From contig NZ_BBXE01000045.1 of NCBI RefSeq assembly GCF_001570565.1, positions 1 through 64,000 of the forward strand: 64,000 nt of DNA. The letters are read 5' to 3'. A program made the position numbers and the translations under genes. The notes beneath the pieces were generated by a model that worked only from the letters and a program-made list of their open reading frames with translations, was not told the origin of the DNA and ran no database searches. This document shows positions 18,455 through 26,367 of the stretch, in pieces (positions within the stretch are counted from its first letter, which is position 1; each line of letters starts with the position of its first letter). The DNA is from Herbidospora yilanensis (GTDB taxonomy: Bacteria; Actinomycetota; Actinomycetes; Streptosporangiales; Streptosporangiaceae).

Positions 18455-19270
18455 TCAACGGCTGAGCGTCGCCATTCGCAGCGGCGGCGTGTGGTTGACG
18501 AACGGCGAGCAGTTGCCGGGCCACGCCGGGTTCATGCCGGTGCCCGGCGTCGGGTTGACCGTGCACGACGTCTGCCGGATCTGGCCGGTGGCGCTGACGA
18601 CGGTGACGTGCAGGTCGTTACCCATGACGGCCAGGGAGACCCCGGTCACGTCGCCCGGGTACCCGGGAACCGCGCTGATGTTGTTCCAGAACGGGTTGGT
18701 CCGCGGGTCGCGGATCAGCGTGGAGCCGTCACCGGGGGCGTACCCGATGAACTTGTTGTTGCCCTGGAAGGCGGTGTCGATCGAGGTGCCCGAGCGTCCG
18801 GGCGGGCCCTGCTCACCGGGCGGGCCCTGCATTCCGGGCGGGCCGGGAGGGCCCTGGACTCCGGGCGGGCCCTGGACTCCGGGCGGGCCCTGCATTCCGG
18901 GCGGGCCGGGAGGGCCCTGCGTTCCAGGAGGTCCGGGCTCCCCCTGCATTCCGGGCGGGCCGGGAGGGCCCTGCATTCCGGGCGGGCCGGGAGGTCCGGG
19001 AGGGCCGGGAGGGCCGGGACGGCCCTTGCAGATCACGCACGGCGGCTTGGGCTTGTGGTGGTGGTGCCACCGGTCGCAGTTCCAGTGGTTGCAGCTGGAC
19101 GTCTGCGCCTCGGCCACGTACTGCGGCGTGACCGCCTGGGCCTCGCTCGCCTGGGCCGGCGTCGCCATGGAGAGGAGACCGCCGGTCATCAGCGCCGCCG
19201 TCGCCACGGCGGTCGCGAGCGACCCCTTGGCCGGCGGGCACGAAGACCCGATCCTGAATCGGTGAATCAC
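18455..19270 (-). CDS. secreted collagen-like protein
   Basis: A 271-residue exported protein. A signal peptide (about 1-42, ending TPAQA) is followed by a short His- and Cys-containing linker ([13 protein letters not shown]), 26 uninterrupted Gly-X-Y triplets rich in GPP and GMQ (encoded at about 18790-19023), and a C-terminal globular domain of about 110 residues with two Cys. The C-terminal domain may act in trimerisation. The GTG at 19270 has AGGAG upstream; a longer frame starts at 19309. No sortase motif is present, so it is probably released or wall-associated. Confidence 0.8.
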   Translation of the reverse strand: MIHRFRIGSSCPPAKGSLATAVATAALMTGGLLSMATPAQASEAQAVTPQYVAEAQTSSCNHWNCDRWHHHHKPKPPCVICKGRPGPPGPPGPPGPPGMQGPPGPPGMQGEPGPPGTQGPPGPPGMQGPPGVQGPPGVQGPPGPPGMQGPPGEQGPPGRSGTSIDTAFQGNNKFIGYAPGDGSTLIRDPRTNPFWNNISAVPGYPGDVTGVSLAVMGNDLHVTVVSATGQIRQTSCTVNPTPGTGMNPAWPGNCSPFVNHTPPLRMATLSR

Positions 19271-19476
19271 TGTGTTTCTCCTGGGTTGTCTGAGAGAAGC
19301 GCCCCACACGTTCGGCCCCGCAGGGGCGCAAGATCAGAAATACCCGTGAACGCGTGTGAATCCTGAGACAGCGGTTACTGATAGTGCAAAATCAATACGC
19401 CGGGGCTGGAAGAGGCTTTTGTGGCAGCTCGGGGCGAATCGCCCGCCGACCTTCACGCCTGGGTAGTCTTCGCCCC

Positions 19477-20378
<902 letters not shown>

Positions 20379-20382
<4 letters not shown>

Positions 20383-21425
20383 CCGCGTTCACGTCCCTGT
20401 CGCGGGCGATGTTGCTCGGATGGTTCCGCGACCGGTCGGCCCTGTTCTTCTCCATCCTGTTCCCGCTGATGTTCCTGGTCCTGTTCGGCGGCGTCTTCGG
20501 CGACATGGGCACCTCCAGGCTGGCGGTGATCCAGGTCGGCCAGGTGCCGCTGCTGGAGCAGGGCGCGGCCGGGTTGGGCGAGGTACTGGAGATCCAGAAG
20601 AGCGACGACCCGGCCGCCGCGCGGGAGAAGGTCAAGGAGGGCGACGTCGTCGCGGCGATCAGCCAGCAGGGCGACACCCTCCAGGTCTCCTACTCGGCCG
20701 CCGACCAGGTGCGGTCGGGCACCGTCCAGGGTGTGCTGCGGCAGGTCGTCAGCCAGGCCAACGCCGCCGGGGTGCCGCAGCGCTTCACGATGACCGCCCA
20801 GCAGGTCGAGGACGACTCGCTGAAGGCGATCCAGTACGTCACCCCCGGCCTGCTGAGCTGGGCGGTCGCCATGGGCGCCGCGTTCGGCGCGGCGGCGACG
20901 CTGGTCACCTGGCGGGAGAAGCGCATCCTGCGCCGGTTGCGGCTGGCCCCGGTCGCGCTCGGGTCGGTCGTGGGCGCGCGGGTCGGCGTCAGCGTCGCCA
21001 TCGCCCTGATCCAGACCGCGATCTTCCTGGTGGTCGCCTCGTTGCCGTTCTTCGGGCTCCAGTTGTCGGCCTACTGGTGGATGTCGATCCCGCTGATCAT
21101 CGCGGGCACCCTGACGTTCATGGCGATCGGCCTGGTCGCGGGCGGGCTGGCCAAGTCGGCGGAGGCCGCGGCGGGCATCTCGAACCTGATCGTGTTGCCG
21201 ATGGCGTTCCTGTCGGGCTCGTTCATCCCGCTGGACGCCGCGCCCGGCTGGCTCCAGACGTTGTCGAACGTCTTCCCGCTCAAGCACCTCAACCAGGGCC
21301 TGCTCGACGTGATGGTGCGCGGCCAGGGGCCGTTGTCGGTGCTGCCCGAACTGGGCATCGTGCTGGCGTTCGGGCTGGCCATCAGCCTGATCGCGATGAA
21401 GGTGTTCCGCTGGGACACCGTCTAG
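20379..21425 (+). CDS. ABC-2 type permease
   Basis: A 348-residue ABC-2 membrane protein. One N-terminal helix (about 20-40), a large extracytoplasmic domain (about 45-165) and five C-terminal helices are visible, ending with NVFPLKHLNQGLLD typical of the family. The GTG start overlaps the ATPase stop, so the pair is translationally coupled and forms one exporter. Confidence 0.88.
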
Positions 21426-21434
21426 GAAAACGGG

Positions 21435-21464
21435 AACCCGCCGTCGCGGCCACGACGGCGGGTT
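21435..21464. terminator. bidirectional terminator
   Basis: A 12-bp perfect stem (AACCCGCCGTCG with CGACGGCGGGTT) and 6-nt loop sits between the convergent permease and DUF11-like genes. A short T-run follows on the minus strand. Confidence 0.8.
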
Positions 21465-21486
21465 GTGGGGGTGCCTTGGGGTGCTG

Positions 21487-22026
21487 CTACTTCTTCTTGA
21501 CCACCGCGGTCTTGACGGTCCGCATCATCTCCCAGCCCTTGAGGTTCTGCTCGCGCAGCCGGGCCCGGTCGAGGTTCTCCGCGCCGGCGGGGATGTCGTA
21601 GACCCAGGCGCCGACCTTGCCGGTCTGGGTGCCCTTGGCGGTCTTCTTGAGCTGGAACCGCAGACTCACCCAGGTGGAGTCGCCCACGTCGAGGATGAAG
21701 TCGTTGGGGCAGAAGAAGTTGCGTCCGTCGAGGTAGCACTTGAGCTCGTCGCCGGAACCGTAGGAGATCTTCTTCTTGAGGTCGACGTACTTGGGCAGGA
21801 CGCCGCCGATGTCGAAGTAGTCGGCCGCGTGCGGGCCCTTGTTGGTCACCTCGAAGGTGTAGGTGACGTAGCCACCCGGCTTGGCCTTCTTGGTGTACGA
21901 CAGCTTCGTGATCTTGAACAGCGACCACGGGTCGTCGGCGGTGGTGGCCGATGCGGAGGCCGGGGCGACTAAGGCCGCCGCGGCCAGCAGGGCGACCCCC
22001 GCGATCGCGCGCGTGACAGTGCGCAT
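21487..22026 (-). CDS. secreted DUF11-like protein (paralogue 1)
   Basis: A 179-residue exported protein with signal peptide (about 1-28, ending ASASA). One Ig-like DUF11/CARDB-type domain follows: YTFEVTNKGPHAADYFDIGG, two Cys (LKCYLDGRNFFC) and a conserved tail RLREQNLKGW before a Lys-rich end. It is clearly paralogous to the gene at 25570-26247. The ATG at 22026 is chosen because it begins the signal peptide and has GGGAG upstream. Function unknown; a surface or adhesion role is conjecture. Confidence 0.75.
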   Translation of the reverse strand: MRTVTRAIAGVALLAAAALVAPASASATTADDPWSLFKITKLSYTKKAKPGGYVTYTFEVTNKGPHAADYFDIGGVLPKYVDLKKKISYGSGDELKCYLDGRNFFCPNDFILDVGDSTWVSLRFQLKKTAKGTQTGKVGAWVYDIPAGAENLDRARLREQNLKGWEMMRTVKTAVVKKK

Positions 22027-22126
22027 GTGTTTTTGTCTCCCAATGAACAGACGGGGAGAGAGAAGGAACCCCCGTGATACTCGAAGGGATTTCTTACCAT
22101 TCCGCGGCTGAACCGCGAAAGATCTT

Positions 22127-23104
22127 TTATGTGTCGATTCGGTGCGTTCCAAGGATGAGGTGGACATCGCCGAACTCGTGCCACAGGTAGCCGTTGTCGA
22201 GCGCGGCCTCGTACGACTTCATGACGAGATCGGCGCCCCCGATGGCCGACAACATCATGAGATGGGTGGATCTCGGCTCGTGCAGCCCGGTCAGCAGCCC
22301 GTCGACGACCTCGGGCGGGTGCTCCGGCGACACGATCCGCGACGTCCAGCCCTCGTCGTGGGCGGTCTCCAGCGCCCGGACCACCGTCGTGCCGACCGCG
22401 ATGACCCGGCCCCCGTTCTCCCTGGTCATCGCGACGAGCCGCCGGGTGGCGGCCGGGACGTCGAACCGCTCGGCGTAGGGCGGTTCGTCCTTCTCCGGCG
22501 AGGCCACCCCCGTGTGCAGGGTGACCGGCGCGATCGTGATCCCCCGGGCGACCAGGTCGGTGACCAGGCGGGTGGTGAACGGCCGCCCGGCGCTCGGCAT
22601 CTCGGCGCTGCCGGGGATCCGGCCGAACACGGTCTGGTAGTCGTCGATGGGCCAGTCGCGGTCGACGTAGGAGTAGCGGATCGGCGTGCCGTGCCGCTGC
22701 AGGTAGCCGATGACGTCGGTGTCGAGCCGCGCCTTCCACAACCGCGGGGTGAAGCGTTCGACCAGCCGCAGCGTGGCCCCGCCCGGGAGCGGCAGCCACT
22801 CGCCCGGTGCGCCTCCCTTGTAGGTGGTGCCCCCCGGGCACCGGAGCTCGACCAGCCACTCCCCCCAGGGCAACTCGGTCGAGAAGTGCACCCAGAGCCG
22901 GTCGAGCTTCACGGCGGCCGGGAGGGTGCGCGAGTTGTTCACCACGACCAGATCCCCGGGGTCGAGCAGTTCGGGCAGGTCGGTGAAGGTGTGATGGGTG
23001 ATCGCACCGGTCCGCCGGTCGGAGACCATGAGCTTGACCGAGTCGCGGGCCTCGGGCGGCCGGTGGGCCTCGTTGACCGAGGGCAGGGCGAAGTCGATGC
23101 TCAT
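22127..23104 (-). CDS. QueA-like S-adenosylmethionine:tRNA ribosyltransferase-isomerase
   Basis: A 325-residue QueA-family protein with LLDPGDLVVVNNSRTLPA near residue 45, TLHTGVASP near 205, VGTTVVRALET near 255 and GLHEPRSTHLMMLSA near 285. QueA converts preQ1 in tRNA to epoxyqueuosine. No other queuosine gene is in the window, and the protein is coupled to a short-chain dehydrogenase (ATGA overlap), an arrangement found in actinobacteria, so its substrate may not be the classical one. Confidence 0.85.
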   Translation of the reverse strand: MSIDFALPSVNEAHRPPEARDSVKLMVSDRRTGAITHHTFTDLPELLDPGDLVVVNNSRTLPAAVKLDRLWVHFSTELPWGEWLVELRCPGGTTYKGGAPGEWLPLPGGATLRLVERFTPRLWKARLDTDVIGYLQRHGTPIRYSYVDRDWPIDDYQTVFGRIPGSAEMPSAGRPFTTRLVTDLVARGITIAPVTLHTGVASPEKDEPPYAERFDVPAATRRLVAMTRENGGRVIAVGTTVVRALETAHDEGWTSRIVSPEHPPEVVDGLLTGLHEPRSTHLMMLSAIGGADLVMKSYEAALDNGYLWHEFGDVHLILGTHRIDT

Positions 23105-23763
23105 GCCAGGCTCCCCCGGGTGTGGCGTCCGCTGGGCCGGCGCTCGCCGACCAGCTTGACGATCAGCGGTGCGACCTCGTCGGGGAGCGGCGCCTCGCCC
23201 GCCTCCTGCGGCCCGATCGCGTCGGCCAGCATCCGGGTCCGCATCTCGCCCGGGTCGAGCCACCAGACCGCCACGTCGGGCTCCTCGACGGCCAGCACGT
23301 TGGAGATCTGCTCCAGGGCGGCCTTGGAGGCGCCGTACCCGCCCCATCCCTCGTAGGCCTCGACGGCGGCGTCGGAGGAGACGTTGAGCACCGCCCCCTT
23401 GCGCCGGCGCAGCGCGGGCAGCACCGCCTGCGTCAGCGCCAGCGGCGCCAGCACGTTGGTCTCCAGCAACCGCCGCAGGACCGGGACGGGATAGTCGCCC
23501 AGCGCCGGCAGGGGCACGGCCCCCAGCCCACTGGCGTTGTTCACCAGCAGATCCAGGTCCGGTACGGCCTCCGCCAGCCTCTCCCGGTGCGCGGGATCGG
23601 CCACGTCCCCCGCGATCGCGGTCGCGCCCAGGCGCTCGGCCGCCTCGGCGAGGTCGTCGGCGCCGCGGGCGGTCAGGGTCAGCCGCCACCCGTCCTTGGC
23701 GAGCTCGGTGGCCAGCGCCAGCCCGAGCCCCCGGGAGGCGCCGGTGATCAGTGCGTTCTTCAT
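23101..23763 (-). CDS. short-chain dehydrogenase/reductase
   Basis: A 220-residue Rossmann oxidoreductase with the cofactor motif TGASRGLG (7-14), NNAS near 75, and catalytic Ser plus YGASK near 145-149. Substrate unknown. It is coupled to the downstream QueA-like gene. A TAGCGT box (minus strand, 23770-23775) lies 6 nt before the ATG, so it is probably leaderless and divergent from the histidine kinase gene. Confidence 0.85.
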   Translation of the reverse strand: MKNALITGASRGLGLALATELAKDGWRLTLTARGADDLAEAAERLGATAIAGDVADPAHRERLAEAVPDLDLLVNNASGLGAVPLPALGDYPVPVLRRLLETNVLAPLALTQAVLPALRRRKGAVLNVSSDAAVEAYEGWGGYGASKAALEQISNVLAVEEPDVAVWWLDPGEMRTRMLADAIGPQEAGEAPLPDEVAPLIVKLVGERRPSGRHTRGSLA

Positions 23764-23769
23764 GGCTCA

Positions 23770-23847
23770 ACGCTAGGAATTCCGGCGTTCGACCACATCG
23801 GGCCCGAGACCGGCCGGTCCTAGGCCTTCCGGGCTAGGACTTAGGGT
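23770..23847. promoter_or_regulatory. divergent leaderless promoters with shared inverted repeat
   Basis: The minus-strand -10 TAGCGT (23770-23775) serves the SDR gene. The plus-strand -10 TAGGGT (23842-23847) serves the histidine kinase. An inverted repeat GTCCTAG-N10-CTAGGAC at 23817-23840 abuts the latter -10 and is a candidate site for the NarL-type regulator. Confidence 0.6.
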
Positions 23848-23853
23848 TGCGGC

Positions 23854-24966
23854 ATGCGGGAAAGTCAGGACGCCCTGCTGAACGCCGTCAGCGCCGCCGT
23901 CCTCGCGGTCACCCGGCACCTCTCCCCACGGGAGGTGTTGCAGGTCATCGTGCGCTCGGCCAGGGAGCTCCTCGACGCCCGCTATGCCGCACTCGGCGTG
24001 CCCGACGACGACGGGTCGTTCGCCGAGTTCGTCGCCGACGGCATCACGCCCGAGCAGTGGGAGGCCATCGGGCCCACCCCGCGCCAGCACGGCCTGCTGG
24101 GCGCGATGTTGCGGGAGGGCACCCCGGTCCGGCTCGGCGACGTGCGCCGCGATCCCCGGTTCGACGGCTGGCCCAAGGCCCATCCCGTGCTGAAAGACTT
24201 CCTCGGCGTCCCCATCCAAGACGGCGACCAGGTGCTCGGCATCATCTTCCTGGCCAACAAGGCCTGCGGTCCGTTCACCACCGACGACCAGGACGTGCTG
24301 ACCCTCTTCGCCGCCCACGCCGCCATCGCGCTGACCAACGCCCGCCTCTACGAACGGGGGCGCGAGCTGACGGTCATCGAGGAGCGCCAGCGCATGGCCC
24401 GCGAGCTCCACGACGCCGTCACGCAGAAACTCTTCTCACTGCGGCTGACGGCCCAGGCGGCCAGGGCGCTGCTGGTCACCGACCCCGAACGGGCCGCGCG
24501 GGAGCTCGACACCGTCCAGCGGATGGCCGGCGAGGCGCTGGCCGAGCTCAGGGAGGTCATCGTCGAGCTGCGGCCGGCCGAGCTCGACAGCCACGGGCTG
24601 GTCGAGACGCTGCGCAAGAACGTCGGGCTGCTCGACCGGCTCCACTCCGCGACGGTCACCTTCGAGGGGCACTTCGAGGGCGAACTCCCGGCCGAGACCG
24701 AGGTCGCGGTGCTGCGCGTCGCCCAGGAGGCCCAGCACAACGCGCTGCGCCACTCGGGGTGCGCCTCGTTGCGGGTACGGCTGCGGCGCGACCGCGCCGA
24801 CCTCGTGCTCGAAGTCGTCGACGACGGCGACGGCTTCGACGGCGAGCCCACCCGGGGCCTCGGGCTCGAATCGATGCGCGACCGCGCGGCCGGAGTCGGT
24901 GGCAGGCTTGACGTGATCTCCCGGCCGGGGGCCGGGACGACGGTGAGGATGGTGGTGCCGACATGA
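23854..24966 (+). CDS. GAF-domain sensor histidine kinase (NarL-type, DevS/DosS-like)
   Basis: A 370-residue soluble kinase. A GAF domain (about 15-165) with LGVPIQDGDQVLGIIFLANK near 115 is followed by a HisKA_3 dimerisation domain with phospho-acceptor motif MARELHDAVTQ near 180, and a HATPase domain with N-box EAQHNALRHS near 288 and DDGDGF near 325. No membrane helix is present. The ligand is unknown; a DosS-type haem is possible but not shown. A TAGGGT 6 nt upstream suggests a leaderless mRNA. Its stop overlaps the regulator start (ATGA). Confidence 0.9.
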   Translation: MRESQDALLNAVSAAVLAVTRHLSPREVLQVIVRSARELLDARYAALGVPDDDGSFAEFVADGITPEQWEAIGPTPRQHGLLGAMLREGTPVRLGDVRRDPRFDGWPKAHPVLKDFLGVPIQDGDQVLGIIFLANKACGPFTTDDQDVLTLFAAHAAIALTNARLYERGRELTVIEERQRMARELHDAVTQKLFSLRLTAQAARALLVTDPERAARELDTVQRMAGEALAELREVIVELRPAELDSHGLVETLRKNVGLLDRLHSATVTFEGHFEGELPAETEVAVLRVAQEAQHNALRHSGCASLRVRLRRDRADLVLEVVDDGDGFDGEPTRGLGLESMRDRAAGVGGRLDVISRPGAGTTVRMVVPT

Positions 24967-25565
24967 TCCGGGTGCTGATCGCCGACGACCATCCGATCGT
25001 GCGCCAGGGCCTGCGTACGTTCCTTGAGGTCCAGGGCGACATCGAGGTCGTGGCCGAGGCCGGTGACGGCGCCGAGGCCGTCGAACTGGCCCGCGCGCTC
25101 ACTCCCGACGTGGTGCTGCTCGACCTGAAGATGCCCGTCCTCGGCGGGCTGGGCGCGCTGGCCGAGCTCGACGGGGCCGCGCGGGTGATCGTGCTGACCT
25201 CGATGACCGAACGCGGCGACGTCGCGCCCGCGATGCGGGCCGGGGCGGCGGGCTTCCTCTACAAGGACGTCGACCCGGCGGCGCTCGTGTCGGCCATCAG
25301 GGCCGTCCACGGCGGGCAGGTCGCGCTGGCGCCCGAGGCGGCCGAGGCGATGCTCGCGCCGTCGTCCGAGGCGGTGGCGCTGACCGACCGGGAACGCGAG
25401 GTGCTGGCGCTGATCGCCGGCGGGCGGTCGAACCGGGAGATCGCGCGGGCGCTCGACGTGGCCGAGAAGACCGTCAAGACGCATGTGTCCAACGTGCTGA
25501 TGAAGCTGGGCGTACAGGACCGGACTCAAGCGGCCCTGTACGCCGTGCGGCACGGATTGGCCTAA
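24963..25565 (+). CDS. NarL/LuxR-family response regulator
   Basis: A 200-residue regulator with a receiver domain (phospho-Asp in VVLLDLKMP near residue 54, conserved Lys in FLYKD near 100) and a C-terminal LuxR-type HTH (LTDREREVLALIAGG near 140, then VAEKTVKTHVSNVLMKLG). It is the cognate partner of the upstream kinase, with overlapping start and stop. Confidence 0.92.
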   Translation: MIRVLIADDHPIVRQGLRTFLEVQGDIEVVAEAGDGAEAVELARALTPDVVLLDLKMPVLGGLGALAELDGAARVIVLTSMTERGDVAPAMRAGAAGFLYKDVDPAALVSAIRAVHGGQVALAPEAAEAMLAPSSEAVALTDREREVLALIAGGRSNREIARALDVAEKTVKTHVSNVLMKLGVQDRTQAALYAVRHGLA

Positions 25566-25569
25566 GCCG

Positions 25570-26247
25570 TCAGGTGCCCTTCTTGCGGTTGCGCGTGGGA
25601 GCCCGGTCGGGCTTCGGCGGGGGCGGGGGCGGCGGCACGTAGACCTGCTTGGTGCTCTTCTTCTTGACCGAGGGGGCGACGATCTGGGTCTTCACGGTCT
25701 TGGTGTAGATCCAGCCCTTGATGCCCAGGTCGCGAAGGCGCTTCTCGTCGAGGTCGCCGGCGCCCGAGGGCACGTCGAAGGTCATGCCGCCGAGCTTGGC
25801 GGTGGCGGTGCCGCGGGTCTTCTTGTTCAGGGTGACCTGGATCGTCAGCCACGTGGTGTCGGTCTGCCAGTCCTCTTCGGGGTCGGGGTAGAGGATGGGC
25901 GGCGGCCAGCACCAGAACTCGTTGCCCTCCCACGTGCACGTGGTGTTCTTCGGGCCGTTCCACTTCAGGGTGCTGATGATGCCCTTCGGCAGGATGCCCC
26001 CGATGTAGTAGTAGTCGGCGCTGTACGGGCCGAGGTTGGTGATCTCGAAGTAGTAGGTGATCTTGGCCCCGGCCTTCACCTTCTTCGGATAGACGACGTT
26101 GTGCACCTTGAAGGTGGCGTAAGGAGCCTTCTTCGCGGTGACGCCCTTGGCGGCGCTCGCCAAGGCGGGCGCGGCGCTCGCCGGAACGCTCACCGCGAGC
26201 GGCGCTAAGAGCACGAGTCCGGCGACGATGCCGGAAGTTGGGCGCAT
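25570..26247 (-). CDS. secreted DUF11-like protein (paralogue 2)
   Basis: A 225-residue exported protein with signal peptide (about 1-26, ending ASA). Its DUF11-like domain, with YYFEITNLGPYSADYYYIGG and two Cys (CTWEGNEFWC), mirrors paralogue 1, as does the RLRDLGIKGW tail. It then adds a Lys- and Pro-rich C-terminus with eight consecutive Pro interrupted once. The ATG at 26247 has GGAGA upstream. It ends 4 nt from the convergent response regulator. Function unknown. Confidence 0.75.
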   Translation of the reverse strand: MRPTSGIVAGLVLLAPLAVSVPASAAPALASAAKGVTAKKAPYATFKVHNVVYPKKVKAGAKITYYFEITNLGPYSADYYYIGGILPKGIISTLKWNGPKNTTCTWEGNEFWCWPPPILYPDPEEDWQTDTTWLTIQVTLNKKTRGTATAKLGGMTFDVPSGAGDLDEKRLRDLGIKGWIYTKTVKTQIVAPSVKKKSTKQVYVPPPPPPPKPDRAPTRNRKKGT

Positions 26248-26312
26248 GGAGTTCTCCGTTGGACAAGACATGGCAATCCCCGTATGTCTAGACCATTATC
26301 ACTTTGGAACGG

Positions 26313-26340
26313 TTGAGCACTACTACACTTCGCGTAGAGT
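26313..26340 (+). promoter_or_regulatory. promoter of the WD40 kinase gene
   Basis: TTGAGC (26313-26318) and TAGAGT (26335-26340) are separated by 16 nt, 27 nt upstream of the GTG start. GGGGGAG serves as ribosome site. Confidence 0.6.
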
Positions 26341-26367
26341 TGATCGTTTGTACGGGGGAGCACCGTC

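Noticed and set aside
18489-19265. Long Gly/Pro-rich frame antisense to the collagen-like gene
   Set aside because: It is the mirror of the Gly-X-Y repeats; the minus-strand frame has the signal peptide and ribosome site.
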